The notes beneath the pieces were generated by a model. It made no database searches, was not told the origin of the DNA, and worked only from the letters and a program-made list of their open reading frames with translations. Shown in pieces: positions 45,106 to 53,914 of a DNA stretch of 64,000 nucleotides; within the stretch, counting starts at the first letter, position 1; each line of letters opens with the position of its first letter. The stretch comes from Chitinophaga silvisoli (GTDB taxonomy: Bacteria; Bacteroidota; Bacteroidia; Chitinophagales; Chitinophagaceae). The DNA lies in NCBI RefSeq assembly GCF_003412465.1, contig NZ_QTJV01000001.1, forward strand, positions 930,001 to 994,000, given 5' to 3'. The translations under genes and the position numbers were made by a program.

Positions 45106-45318
45106 ATGGCGATTAAAAAAGTGATATCACCTTTCCCTATGAAATTTCATTTACCACTTAAACATCCCTTTATGCAAGTATCATTCAAAGTTTTGGGCGG
45201 CGCAGCGCTTATTTGTATCTTTGCTACTTTATTCACATCGTGTGCGTCTCAAAACAAATTAGGCTGTCCGATGAAGATAGGCAAGGTGAGCCATGCGGCA
45301 AACAGCAAAGATTGTTAA
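45106..45318 (+). CDS. Small lipoprotein upstream of ytxJ
   Basis: A 70-residue product with a hydrophobic helix followed by LFTSC, a lipobox, then a short mature part ASQNKLGCPMKIGKVSHAANSKDC with two further cysteines. In-frame ATGs at 45139 and 45172 give shorter, more signal-like N-termini, and the last gives about 48 residues. The stop and the ytxJ start overlap in TAATG at 45316-45320, so ytxJ translation may be coupled to it. No function is known. Confidence 0.6.
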   Translation: MAIKKVISPFPMKFHLPLKHPFMQVSFKVLGGAALICIFATLFTSCASQNKLGCPMKIGKVSHAANSKDC

Positions 45319-45647
45319 TGAACTGGATACCTTTAACTACTGAAGATCAGTTAGAAACCATCAAGGAAACATCTGAAACGGGAACCGTCGTTATTTTTAA
45401 GCACAGCACCCGCTGTTCCATCAGTGCGGTAGCAAAGTCGAGGCTCGACAGAGCTGAAGCGCCTGAAAATATGACCTTCTATTATCTGGACCTTATTAAG
45501 TATCGGAAAATATCAGATGAAATTGCAGCGACTTTTGGTGTAGAGCATGAATCTCCCCAGGTGTTGCTGATTAAAAATGGAAAGTGTGTGTATGATGAGA
45601 GCCATAGTGCCATAATAATGGATGAGCTGGTATCACATGCAAATTAA
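45318..45647 (+). CDS. ytxJ: YtxJ-family bacillithiol-linked thioredoxin-like protein
   Basis: The ATG at 45318 yields 109 residues, MNWIPLTTEDQLETI..., the standard length. The thioredoxin-like fold has FKHSTRCSIS with a single redox cysteine (Cys33) in the usual CxxC position, as in the bacillithiol-dependent monothiol protein YtxJ. ESPQVLLIKNGKCVYDESH is the cis-Pro-like element and C-terminal strand. It probably removes bacillithiol from mixed disulfides in the cytoplasm. It overlaps the preceding stop in TAATG and ends at a terminator (45686-45713). Confidence 0.9.
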   Translation: MNWIPLTTEDQLETIKETSETGTVVIFKHSTRCSISAVAKSRLDRAEAPENMTFYYLDLIKYRKISDEIAATFGVEHESPQVLLIKNGKCVYDESHSAIIMDELVSHAN

Positions 45648-45685
45648 GACCATTAGCTTACAGCTATTTATTCCAAAGAAATTAG

Positions 45686-45713
45686 TACCGGCCATCAGGC
45701 CGGTATTTTTTTT
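45686..45713 (+). terminator. Terminator after ytxJ
   Basis: TACCGGCC (45686-45693) pairs with GGCCGGTA (45698-45705) around ATCA, followed by eight T residues. Confidence 0.9.
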
Positions 45714-45772
45714 ATCCAGGGGGAAAAACACCTGTTAGTGCAGGCTAATAATAAGTGGCTTCGTTTTTTAAC

Positions 45773-45780
45773 TAGATTTG
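45773..45780 (+). promoter_or_regulatory. -7 box of ubiX
   Basis: TAGATTTG matches TAnnTTTG. It ends five bases before the ubiX ATG at 45786, so the transcript would begin at, or very near, the start codon. Confidence 0.6.
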
Positions 45781-45785
45781 TACGC

Positions 45786-46349
45786 ATGAAACACCGTATA
45801 GTTGTAGCAGTTACCGGGGCCAGCGGGGCCATTTACGCACGTCAGTTGTTGCAAAAGCTGGAAAAAGCGGCAGCACAGACAGAGCAGGTTGCCATAGTGA
45901 TGACGGAAAATGCCAAAACGGTGTGGGCGACGGAGCTGGGCACGGACGATTACAAGGATTTGCCCTTTAAGACCTATACCCAGCAGGATTTCATGGCTCC
46001 CTTTGCCAGCGGATCCGGCAGGTATGACACCATGGTGATATGCCCCTGTTCCATGGGAACCCTGGGGCGTATAGCCGGAGGGATCAGCAATGACCTCATA
46101 ACCCGTGCTGCCGATGTGGTGCTGAAGGAACGTCGTAAACTGATTTGCGTGGTGAGGGAAACACCTTACAATGTGATTCATATTAAGAACATGCTCACCG
46201 TGACAGAGGCGGGCGGGATCATTTGTCCGGCTACCCCATCTTTCTATAGTGTGCCAAAGAATATGGAAGAAGTAGCAGCTACCGTGGTAGACAGGGTGCT
46301 TGACCTGATCGGGATCCAGCAGGAGACTTATAGATGGGGACAAGAATAA
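45786..46349 (+). CDS. ubiX: UbiX-type flavin prenyltransferase
   Basis: The ATG at 45786 gives MKHRIVVAVTGASGAIYARQLL and 187 residues, the usual length; the longer frame adds 16 residues that lack family support. GASGAIYARQL binds FMN, CPCSMGTLGRIAGGISNDL and RRKLICVVRETPYNVIH form the prenylation site. The enzyme makes prenylated FMN, the cofactor of UbiD-type decarboxylases, which are not in this window. It is followed by aroQ 17 bp downstream. Confidence 0.95.
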   Translation: MKHRIVVAVTGASGAIYARQLLQKLEKAAAQTEQVAIVMTENAKTVWATELGTDDYKDLPFKTYTQQDFMAPFASGSGRYDTMVICPCSMGTLGRIAGGISNDLITRAADVVLKERRKLICVVRETPYNVIHIKNMLTVTEAGGIICPATPSFYSVPKNMEEVAATVVDRVLDLIGIQQETYRWGQE

Positions 46350-46366
46350 ATTAGTAATTTGTACCA

Positions 46367-46780
46367 ATGAAAATAGCAATCATTAATGGCCCTAACCTGA
46401 ATTTATTGGGTAAAAGAGAGCCGGGGATCTACGGAAATGAACCTTTTGAAGATTATTTCCTGAAGCTGAAGCAGTTATTTGCGGATGTGGAGCTGGAATA
46501 TTTTCAGAATAATTCCGAGGGGAATATCATCGATATTTTACATGAGATAGGGTTTACTTATGATGGGATCCTGTTGAATGCGGGTGCGTATACCCACTAT
46601 TCAATAGCTATCAGGGATGCGATTGCGGCGATTAAAACACCGGTATTGGAAATACACATCAGTAATGTGCATGCAAGAGAGGAGTTCAGGCATAAGTCGG
46701 TGATAGCGCCGGTGTGTAAAGGGACGATTGCAGGCCTGGGGATGAAGGGGTATGCGCTTGGAATAAATTATTTCTTATAG
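46367..46780 (+). CDS. aroQ: Type II 3-dehydroquinate dehydratase
   Basis: A 137-residue protein with the class II pattern: NGPNLNLLGKREPGIYG (Arg/Tyr near the active-site lid), EYFQNNSEGNIIDILHE, LNAGAYTHYSIAIRDAI and EIHISNVHAREEFRHKS. It dehydrates 3-dehydroquinate in the shikimate pathway. It follows ubiX by 17 bp and may be co-transcribed. It ends at the large palindrome 46788-46845. Confidence 0.96.
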   Translation: MKIAIINGPNLNLLGKREPGIYGNEPFEDYFLKLKQLFADVELEYFQNNSEGNIIDILHEIGFTYDGILLNAGAYTHYSIAIRDAIAAIKTPVLEIHISNVHAREEFRHKSVIAPVCKGTIAGLGMKGYALGINYFL

Positions 46781-46787
46781 ATAATTA

Positions 46788-46845
46788 CCAGCTAATAAAA
46801 AAATGGGCTTTTACCGGAGTAAAAGCCCATTTTTTTATTAGCTGG
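46788..46845. terminator. 27-bp perfect-stem bidirectional terminator
   Basis: The 27-bp arm at 46788-46814 is the exact reverse complement of 46819-46845, around a CGGA tetraloop. Inner part ATGGGCTTTTAC / GTAAAAGCCCAT with A and T tracts is a normal bidirectional terminator between the converging aroQ and bioB genes; the outer CCAGCTAAT / ATTAGCTGG arms extend it well beyond what termination needs. Confidence 0.9.
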
Positions 46846-46858
46846 ATTAATCTCTTTA

Positions 46859-47851
46859 TCAGAAGATCGCTTCCTGGATTTCCTGGTTCTTAAATGCCTC
46901 TCTCGGCTTCAATCCCAGCAACTCAAACATCATATGATCCTCTTCAAATGACGGATTCGCAGTCGTCAGCAACTTCTCTCCCGTAAATATAGAATTCGCA
47001 CCCGCCATAAAACACAGCGCCTGCTCAGACATACTCATCTCCGCACGACCCGCACTCAAACGTACCATCGCCTTCGGCATCAGGATACGTGTAGTGGCAA
47101 TCATCCTTACCATGTCCCAAAACTGCACTTTCGGCATATTTTCCAATGGCGTACCTTTCACCCTCGTCAATGCATTAATAGGCACAGAATCCGGATGCAC
47201 AGGCAGATTGCTCAGCGTATGGAGCATACCAATGCGGTCCTCGTGACTCTCACCCAGACCAATGATACCACCACAGCAAACACTCACACCCGCTTTACGT
47301 ACATTATCCAAAGTCTTCAGCCTGTCGTCATAAGTCCTGGTCGTAATAATCTGCTCATAATACTCACCAGAAGTATCCAGGTTGTGGTTGTAGGCATATA
47401 AGCCCGCATCCGCCAGTTTCTGCGCCTGTTCTTCCGTAAGCATACCGAGCGTACAGCATACTTCCATTCCCATTTCATTTACACCTTTCACCATATCAAG
47501 TACACGGTCGAAGTCGCGGTTATCACGCACCTCTCTCCATGCAGCCCCCATACAGAAACGGGTAGAACCAGCATCACGCGCCTTCTGCGCATAAGCCAGC
47601 ACCGCATCCTTCTGCATCAGGCCATGTACTTTAATGTCGGTATTATAGCGCGCTGCCTGAGGGCAGTAAGCACAGTCTTCGGTACAACCACCGGTTTTGA
47701 TGGAGAGCAAAGTACAAACCTGTACTTCTGCCGTATCCTGCGTCTGCCTGTGAACAGATGCCGCACGGAAAACCAGCTCCAGTAAGGGCGTATTGTAGAT
47801 CTCTTTTATTTCTTCAATAGACCAGTCGTGACGGATCTGCACATCTTGCAT
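46859..47851 (-). CDS. bioB: Biotin synthase
   Basis: A 330-residue radical-SAM enzyme. The cluster-binding cysteines are at 56, 60 and 63 ([11 protein letters not shown]). [27 protein letters not shown] and the C-terminal [17 protein letters not shown] are the family elements. It inserts sulfur into dethiobiotin to make biotin, in the cytoplasm. The minus-strand TAGATTTG (47878-47871) is 19 bp before the ATG, so it has its own promoter. It is next to genes for an M42 peptidase, UbiA-like protein and a biotin-dependent carboxylase subunit. Confidence 0.97.
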   Translation of the reverse strand: MQDVQIRHDWSIEEIKEIYNTPLLELVFRAASVHRQTQDTAEVQVCTLLSIKTGGCTEDCAYCPQAARYNTDIKVHGLMQKDAVLAYAQKARDAGSTRFCMGAAWREVRDNRDFDRVLDMVKGVNEMGMEVCCTLGMLTEEQAQKLADAGLYAYNHNLDTSGEYYEQIITTRTYDDRLKTLDNVRKAGVSVCCGGIIGLGESHEDRIGMLHTLSNLPVHPDSVPINALTRVKGTPLENMPKVQFWDMVRMIATTRILMPKAMVRLSAGRAEMSMSEQALCFMAGANSIFTGEKLLTTANPSFEEDHMMFELLGLKPREAFKNQEIQEAIF

Positions 47852-47870
47852 AATAATGTAATTTGAGAAG

Positions 47871-47878
47871 CAAATCTA
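47871..47878 (-). promoter_or_regulatory. -7 box of bioB
   Basis: On the minus strand TAGATTTG matches TAnnTTTG and lies 19 bp before the bioB ATG. Confidence 0.6.
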
Positions 47879-47939
47879 TACATTTAATCCATACTGCCAA
47901 ATAACGGAGTATGAATGGATTAGGTGTCTAAACACCTAA

Positions 47940-49040
47940 TTACAGGTATAGAAAGTTTGTTTTTGGTGTAATGTTGAGTAAGGTATTGTAAATCAATAGA
48001 ATAGTATTCTCAATATCGTCTTTCTTCACCATTTCTACCGTGGTATGCATATAGCGCAGCGGTAAGCTGATCAAAGCTGACGGGGTTCCGTCATTTGCAT
48101 ACGCAAATGCATCAGTATCAGTACCTGTACTGCGGCTTACTGCATGCAGCTGGTGAGGAATATCATTTTTCTTCGCTGTCTTAATGATCAGGTCACGCAG
48201 AATGTTGTGCACCGCCGGACCATAAGTAATGCTTGGACCAGACCCACACCTGATTTCACCTTCTATGTTCTTGTTGATCATAGGGGTGGTGGTATCGTGT
48301 GTAACGTCCGTAATGATCGCAACATTCGGCTTGATGCGTTTTGCAATCATCTCAGCACCTCTCAGACCCACTTCTTCCTGTACCGCATTCACGATGTACA
48401 GGCCGAAAGGCAGCTCCTGCTTCTTTTCTTTCAGCATACGTGCCACTTCCGCAATCATAAAACCACCAATACGGTTGTCGATCGCACGGCATACATAATA
48501 ATCGTGGGACAGCTCTTCGAATCCATCTTCGAAAGTTACCACACAACCTACATGAATACCCAGTTCTTCTACTTCCTTACGGCTGCGTGCACCACAATCC
48601 AGGAAGATGTTGTCAACTTTCGGTTGTGGCTCTTTACCTTCTGTGCTACGCATACGGGTGTGAATAGCCGGCCATCCGAACACTGCCTTTACCGGGCCGT
48701 TCTCTGTATGAATATTCACTCTCTTCGATGGTGCAATCTGCTGATCAGAACCACCATTACGGATCACATAAATCAGACCTTCAGGTGAAATATAATTTAC
48801 AAACCAGGAAATTTCGTCCGCATGTGCTTCAATCACCACTTTGAATGGTGCTTTGGGATTGATTACTCCCACCGCAGAACCATATGCATCTACAAAGTAC
48901 TCATCTATGTAAGGCTTCAGGTATTCCAGCCACAGTTTCTGTCCTTCCTTCTCAAAACCAGTAGGGGAGGGATTATTCAGGTAATTCCGCAGGAACGTAA
49001 GCGCGTCCTTGCTTAATACGGACTTTTGCTTTTTTGACAT
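47940..49040 (-). CDS. M42-family metallopeptidase (aminopeptidase/endoglucanase-like)
   Basis: A 366-residue protein with the M42 metal and catalytic elements: EAHADEISWFV (His, Asp), CRAIDNRIGGFM (bridging Asp), AVQEEVGLRG (Glu pair), ITDVTHDT (Asp) and RYMHTTVEMV (His). M42 enzymes form dodecamers with aminopeptidase activity on short peptides in the cytoplasm. It has its own -7 box (TACTTTTG on the minus strand, 49070-49063) 22 bp before the ATG. Confidence 0.95.
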   Translation of the reverse strand: MSKKQKSVLSKDALTFLRNYLNNPSPTGFEKEGQKLWLEYLKPYIDEYFVDAYGSAVGVINPKAPFKVVIEAHADEISWFVNYISPEGLIYVIRNGGSDQQIAPSKRVNIHTENGPVKAVFGWPAIHTRMRSTEGKEPQPKVDNIFLDCGARSRKEVEELGIHVGCVVTFEDGFEELSHDYYVCRAIDNRIGGFMIAEVARMLKEKKQELPFGLYIVNAVQEEVGLRGAEMIAKRIKPNVAIITDVTHDTTTPMINKNIEGEIRCGSGPSITYGPAVHNILRDLIIKTAKKNDIPHQLHAVSRSTGTDTDAFAYANDGTPSALISLPLRYMHTTVEMVKKDDIENTILLIYNTLLNITPKTNFLYL

Positions 49041-49062
49041 GCTGTTAATGTAATTTATGGAA

Positions 49063-49070
49063 CAAAAGTA
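49063..49070 (-). promoter_or_regulatory. -7 box of the M42 gene
   Basis: On the minus strand TACTTTTG matches TAnnTTTG, 22 bp upstream of the peptidase ATG. Confidence 0.55.
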
Positions 49071-49103
49071 AGAAAAAGCTATTAGGTGTATAGACCTTAA
49101 TTA

Positions 49104-49934
49104 TCAGGCAACCACGGCTATATAATGTAAAAAGGCTGATAACATGACCAGCCCATCCAGCACAAAGTAGTAGTAATAATCAGATCTCGTATTGAGTGTA
49201 TATTTTGTTAAAACCGCCGTGATGACGATTGGTATCAGCAGATAAAATGTAATGATATCCCGGCATACGAGCAATGCAAAACCTGCAGCAAACAGCAATG
49301 AGAAGAAGTATAAGCGCATCATCCCTGGTATACTCAGCCATGTAATGAGCGATCGGATCCCTTCCTTTTTATCTGACTCCAGATCACGGTGATCGAAGAG
49401 TATACACAATGCATATATGATAAAGAACCTGTGCACAATGTAAAACACTGCCTGTGTTGTAAAATGACCACCACTCAGCAACACAGGCAGTACATTCGTA
49501 ACGTATACCCATACGGCAGTAAGAAAGATTGTTTTACCAATGGCAATCCTGCGAAGCCAGGTGAAAGGAGGGAAGGGGATCTTAGGTGCTGAATACAGGA
49601 AGGTCAGAAAGGCCGCTCCACTTAATTCCAGCCAGTATGCCTTCAGATCCCGGAAGTAGATTGCCGCACCGATTAACCCGATAATGGTGAAGACCAGCTG
49701 CAGGTTCTTATGTCTTACGCCCCACTGCAGGCGGGGAGAACCGGAGTAAGCTGCAGGTGTAAGATACCAGTGAAAATTGTAACTGCAGATCGTCGAAAAA
49801 AAGGCGAATTTATAATAGTCGAAATTGACAGGATGTAAATTCAATATAGTGTTCGTTTGCCATATCAGTAATATGGCACAGAGCGAGACGTAGACCGACG
49901 AGAATAATAAAAAGTTAGTAAATGCCCTGAACAT
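49104..49934 (-). CDS. UbiA-like prenyltransferase-family membrane protein
   Basis: The ATG at 49934 gives 276 residues beginning MFRAFTNFLLFSSVYVSLCA; a TTG 12 bp earlier is less likely. It has about eight hydrophobic helices. LFDHRDLESDKKEGIRSLIT is like the second aspartate-rich motif of UbiA-type enzymes, but the first DxxxD motif is not recognisable (NFHWYLTPAAYS in the corresponding loop). It may be a diverged UbiA member or a catalytically inactive relative. It begins 22 bp after the carboxylase gene. Confidence 0.65.
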   Translation of the reverse strand: MFRAFTNFLLFSSVYVSLCAILLIWQTNTILNLHPVNFDYYKFAFFSTICSYNFHWYLTPAAYSGSPRLQWGVRHKNLQLVFTIIGLIGAAIYFRDLKAYWLELSGAAFLTFLYSAPKIPFPPFTWLRRIAIGKTIFLTAVWVYVTNVLPVLLSGGHFTTQAVFYIVHRFFIIYALCILFDHRDLESDKKEGIRSLITWLSIPGMMRLYFFSLLFAAGFALLVCRDIITFYLLIPIVITAVLTKYTLNTRSDYYYYFVLDGLVMLSAFLHYIAVVA

Positions 49935-49956
49935 AGTGAGATGCAATTTACGGCAA

Positions 49957-51495
49957 TTACAAAGGAATATTGCCGTGCTTTTTGCGGGGCAGCGTCACCA
50001 CTTTATTTTCAAGCATGGCATATCCCCTGATCAGCTTAATCCTTGCCTGATCAGGCACAATTACTTCATCTATAAATCCCTTCTCTGCCGCTAAATAGGG
50101 ATTGGCATACCGTTCTGTATATTCAGCTACCAGTTCATTCATTCTTGCTTCCGGATCTGGTGCTGTATCAATCTCTCTTTTATAAATAATCTCTACTGCA
50201 CCTTTAGGTCCCATCACTGCAATTTCTGCCTGTGGAAAAGCAAAGTTGAGGTCGGCCCCGATATGCTTTGAGTTCATCACACAATAAGCACCGCCATAGG
50301 CTTTGCGGGTCGTCACAGTTATCTTCGGTACGGTGGCTTCACTCAGTGCAAAGAGCAATTTTGCGCCATTGGTAATGATGCCATTCCATTCCTGGTCCGT
50401 TCCCGGCAGGAAGCCCGGTACGTCTACCAATACCAGCAGTGGTACATTAAATGCATCGCAGAAACGGGTAAAGCGTGCACCTTTTACAGAGGCTTTAATA
50501 TCCAGAACACCTGCCAGGTGTGCCGGCTGATTGGCTACTATACCAATACTCCTGCCTGCGATACGGGCAAAACCAACAATGATATTCTCTGCATAATTTG
50601 CATGTACTTCGAAGAAACTATCCGTATCTGTCAACTGTGCTATCACTTCCTTCATATCATAAGGCTGGTTGCTGTTCGCCGGAATAATTGTATTCAGCGA
50701 TGCTCTTTGTTCATCTGCCGGTGTATAAGGGTACTTCGGGGCATCTTCCTCACAGTTCTGCGGTATATAGCTCAGTAACTGCCTGATGTTTTGAATGCAT
50801 TCCACTTCATTTGCACAGCTAAAATGTGTAACCCCGCTCCTGGTAGCATGGGTATGGGCACCTCCCAGTTCTTCGGAAGTCACTTCTTCGTGGGTAACGG
50901 TTTTTACCACATTGGGCCCGGTCACAAACATATATGAGCTCTGCTCTACCATCAGGATAAAATCGGTGATAGCAGGGGAGTAAACAGCCCCACCTGCACA
51001 GGGACCCATGATTGCGGAGATCTGGGGGATCACTCCGGAGGCCCGTGTATTGCGGTAAAAGATATCAGCATAGCCGCCCAGGCTTACTACGCCTTCCTGT
51101 ATGCGTGCGCCCCCACTATCGTTCAGGCCGATAACGGGTGCGCCGTTCTGCATAGCCAGGTCCATGATCTTACAGATCTTGCGGGCATGAGGTTCAGAAA
51201 GACTACCGCCATACACCGTAAAATCCTGTGAGAAAACATAGACGAGACGGCTATTGATAGTGCCAAAACCGGTGACTACGCCATCGCCGGGAAATTGCTC
51301 CTGGTCGGTGGTCATGCCACGGTTACGATTATGTACAAACATGTCCAGTTCTTCAAAAGAACCTTCGTCCATGAGTAATTGCAATCTTTCACGAGCTGTC
51401 AGTTTTCCTTTTTTATGCTGCGAGGCAATGCGGGCTTCGCCTCCGCCGAGCATAGCTTCGGCTATTCTGTTTTGGAGTTCCGTGGTCTTATCCAT
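49957..51495 (-). CDS. Acyl-CoA carboxylase carboxyltransferase (beta) subunit, PccB-like
   Basis: A 512-residue protein with the typical carboxyltransferase pattern: [76 protein letters not shown], and [25 protein letters not shown]. It transfers carboxyl from biotin to propionyl-CoA or a similar acyl-CoA. The biotin-carrying alpha subunit is not in this window. It leads a minus-strand run with the UbiA-like, M42 and biotin synthase genes. Confidence 0.93.
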   Translation of the reverse strand: MDKTTELQNRIAEAMLGGGEARIASQHKKGKLTARERLQLLMDEGSFEELDMFVHNRNRGMTTDQEQFPGDGVVTGFGTINSRLVYVFSQDFTVYGGSLSEPHARKICKIMDLAMQNGAPVIGLNDSGGARIQEGVVSLGGYADIFYRNTRASGVIPQISAIMGPCAGGAVYSPAITDFILMVEQSSYMFVTGPNVVKTVTHEEVTSEELGGAHTHATRSGVTHFSCANEVECIQNIRQLLSYIPQNCEEDAPKYPYTPADEQRASLNTIIPANSNQPYDMKEVIAQLTDTDSFFEVHANYAENIIVGFARIAGRSIGIVANQPAHLAGVLDIKASVKGARFTRFCDAFNVPLLVLVDVPGFLPGTDQEWNGIITNGAKLLFALSEATVPKITVTTRKAYGGAYCVMNSKHIGADLNFAFPQAEIAVMGPKGAVEIIYKREIDTAPDPEARMNELVAEYTERYANPYLAAEKGFIDEVIVPDQARIKLIRGYAMLENKVVTLPRKKHGNIPL

Positions 51496-51550
51496 TGTAT
51501 CTAGGTGTTAAATAACGCGCGAACACTAAATATCGGGGAAAAAAACATAA

Positions 51551-51583
51551 AAAAACGCTTTTGCCAGCGGCAAAAGCGTTTTT
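51551..51583. terminator. Terminator hairpin upstream of carboxylase gene
   Basis: AAAAACGCTTTTGCC (51551-51565) pairs perfectly with GGCAAAAGCGTTTTT (51569-51583) around AGC. On the minus strand it ends the lipoprotein gene transcript. Confidence 0.9.
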
Positions 51584-51611
51584 TATAAAAAGGTATCTTA
51601 GGGTAAATAAT

Positions 51612-52052
51612 TTATTGGTAGACCACTTGCACTTTGGGAGTGGCGATGGTATCACTGTTATTGCCAGCATCGTCCTTAATGAAGACCAGGTAGTGCACGC
51701 TATCCTTTTCAACCGGGTTATCACCAATTTGCGGGAAGTCCGTTGAGATCAGGTGAAGAATCACTTCTGCTGTCAGCTTGCTGCCTTTGTGGGCATCCAG
51801 GCTTGGCATCGGGCGGGATTCAAAAGCAGTATCCAGTGGTTTTACGTCGTAGATGGCGGCGAAATTGAAAGTATTTTCAATGTCCCCGTCTCCGTCGCTT
51901 ACATCAAATGTAATGTCCATACCTGAATTGGATAAAACAGGGGAAGAAGAATAAGATTTAAATGCGATCACCGGTTTGGTGCCCATTGAGTCTTTTTTAC
52001 AGGCTCCAATGGCCAGTAAAGAAAAGAGGGATAAAAAAGCTATTTTCTTCAT
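51612..52052 (-). CDS. Hypothetical lipoprotein, 146 aa
   Basis: Signal peptide with lipobox AIGAC (Cys about residue 18), followed by KKDSMG and a single beta-sandwich-like domain with DITFDVSDGDGDIENTF, which resembles acidic calcium-binding loops, and FIKDDAGNNSDTIATPKVQV. I do not recognise a family. It ends with a terminator and is in its own unit. Confidence 0.75.
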   Translation of the reverse strand: MKKIAFLSLFSLLAIGACKKDSMGTKPVIAFKSYSSSPVLSNSGMDITFDVSDGDGDIENTFNFAAIYDVKPLDTAFESRPMPSLDAHKGSKLTAEVILHLISTDFPQIGDNPVEKDSVHYLVFIKDDAGNNSDTIATPKVQVVYQ

Positions 52053-52204
52053 ATAACAAACCTACATTATTTTTTTAACTCTATCTAATAAACGAACCCC
52101 GGGGGAGTGTTGCAGTTGAATTTCCTTTCGGGCAGGAAAATGAAATTGTGACACCCCTGATCCTAATAACGTTGAATTCGCATTTTTTGTTACGTCTTTC
52201 CCCC

Positions 52205-52212
52205 TAACTTTG
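52205..52212 (+). promoter_or_regulatory. -7 box of LuxE-like gene
   Basis: TAACTTTG matches TAnnTTTG, 23 bp before the ATG at 52236. A TTTG at 52186-52189 is upstream, but the 15-bp gap is shorter than usual. Confidence 0.5.
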
Positions 52213-52235
52213 TACGGTTTTACTAATCAGTGTTT

Positions 52236-53219
52236 ATGAGTGGCATTTCTACAGCAGCAATATTTTCTTCAGACGGGTCGGACCTGGAAACATTGTCCCT
52301 TGAGACCTTTCGTTTTCAGTATCGTGAAAATGCATTATATCGTGCTTACACAGATGCCCTGCGTATCCAGCCGGACAAGGTCCGTTCCCTGGCGCAGATA
52401 CCTTTCCTCCCTATCCAGTTTTTCAAAACCCATCAGATCACCTGCGGCAATTTTGAGCCCCAGCTGGTATTTGAAAGCAGTGGTACTACCCAGACCATCA
52501 ATAGCCGGCACCTGGTAAAGGAGGCGGCTATCTATGAGCAAAGTTTTCTTACGGCTTTTGAGCGTTTTTATGGCCCTGTTACAGACTTTGTAGTAGTCGG
52601 CCTGTTACCTTCCTACCTGGAGAGACAGCATTCCAGTCTCGTCTACATGGTGCAGGACATGGTGCAGCGCAGTGGTCATCCGGCCAGCGGTTTTTACCTG
52701 TATGAACATGACAAGCTCTACCACCAGCTGCTGGAATTGGAAGCCCGTGGGCAGAAAACCCTGCTGATCGGGGTTACCTTCGGCCTCCTGGACTTTGCAG
52801 AGCAATACGCGCTGCAGCTCAAAAATACCATCGTCATGGAAACCGGCGGTATGAAAGGCAGGAGAGAAGAATGGACCCGCGACCAGGTGCATGGTTTCCT
52901 GAAGGAAAGGCTGGGTTGCAGCCATATTCATGCAGAATACGGCATGACTGAGTTACTCAGCCAGGCCTATAGCTATGGCCAGGGCTTATTCAATACCCCA
53001 CCATGGATGAAGGTACTGGTCAGGGACGAAAATGACCCATTCCAGCTCTATACTGAAAAAGCGGCCGGTGTGATCAATGTAGTAGACCTTGCTAATGTGT
53101 ATTCCTGTTCTTTCATTGCCACTGAAGACATAGGTCGCTTACATGAGCATGGTACTTTCGAAGTATTGGGCAGGCTTGATAATTCTGCTTTACGGGGATG
53201 TAGTCTGATGGTAAGTTAA
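52236..53219 (+). CDS. LuxE/PaaK-type acyl-protein synthetase-like protein
   Basis: The ATG at 52236 gives 327 residues (a GTG 6 bp earlier is less likely). FESSGTTQTINSRH is the ATP-binding (SGTT) signature and METGGMKGRREEWTRDQ and HAEYGMTELLSQAYS are the adenylate-forming elements of the LuxE/PaaK group. These enzymes activate carboxylic acids with ATP. It lacks a CoA ligase C-terminus. A possible role is activation of a fatty acid for cell-surface lipid synthesis, but no pathway gene is nearby. It overlaps the converging next gene by 4 bp. Confidence 0.8.
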   Translation: MSGISTAAIFSSDGSDLETLSLETFRFQYRENALYRAYTDALRIQPDKVRSLAQIPFLPIQFFKTHQITCGNFEPQLVFESSGTTQTINSRHLVKEAAIYEQSFLTAFERFYGPVTDFVVVGLLPSYLERQHSSLVYMVQDMVQRSGHPASGFYLYEHDKLYHQLLELEARGQKTLLIGVTFGLLDFAEQYALQLKNTIVMETGGMKGRREEWTRDQVHGFLKERLGCSHIHAEYGMTELLSQAYSYGQGLFNTPPWMKVLVRDENDPFQLYTEKAAGVINVVDLANVYSCSFIATEDIGRLHEHGTFEVLGRLDNSALRGCSLMVS

Positions 53220-53914
53220 GTAGTGAGCAATTGCGCTTTCTTCAATAATGCTGCTGTTCCTTGCGTCAGGAGTTCCTGCATATATGGGAAACTCTCGTGG
53301 TCCATTCCAAATTTTTTCATGAGGTACCGGTCTATAAATGTGGTTGAGGGATGTTGTGATGCTACCTGGGATAAAAACTCCTTGAAATCGTCCAGTTCAT
53401 GGCCTGGTAAAAGAGTTAAGGCTATCTTCTGCTGTGTGGGCGAAGCGCCGGTATATTCCAGGATTTCCAATGCCCGCCTGCACATGTAGGGCGAGAAGAC
53501 ATCATCGTTGGCCGACAAAAAGTCCAGGCAAAAATACTCCACTACAAAATCTTCAAAAATTCCTGCGCTCAGCTGGTCTTCGTCTATGCTGTACCAGCGT
53601 GCCCATTCCATGAATTCCTGCAGTGTAATTTCTTCCGCCAGCAGGGCGTTGAGGTGGTGTATCAGGCCTTTGCGCGTAGGGACTGTGTCCGCATCATAAT
53701 TGATGTGGGCGACGATGTCTGTATAAAAGTCTTCATTCATTTCCCTGGCGACAGTAATAAGCAGATAAGTGACATCGCTTGGATCGATGCTGGTTAAATG
53801 TAATACGTCTGCAGTCTCGGATATGATTTCAGGTCGTGTTTTGGTACCCTGTAACCATGATTTGATCAGGGAAATGAAGTAAGTGCTTGTGATGAAATGT
53901 GTCTGTTTCTTCAT
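53216..53914 (-). CDS. Hypothetical protein, 232 aa
   Basis: A soluble, helix-rich, acidic protein with no signal peptide and no recognised domain. FSPYMCRRALEILEYTG and HLNALLAEEITLQEFMEWARWY suggest helical repeats. Its 3' end overlaps that of the LuxE-like gene by 4 bp on the other strand. Function unknown. Confidence 0.7.
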   Translation of the reverse strand: MKKQTHFITSTYFISLIKSWLQGTKTRPEIISETADVLHLTSIDPSDVTYLLITVAREMNEDFYTDIVAHINYDADTVPTRKGLIHHLNALLAEEITLQEFMEWARWYSIDEDQLSAGIFEDFVVEYFCLDFLSANDDVFSPYMCRRALEILEYTGASPTQQKIALTLLPGHELDDFKEFLSQVASQHPSTTFIDRYLMKKFGMDHESFPYMQELLTQGTAALLKKAQLLTT

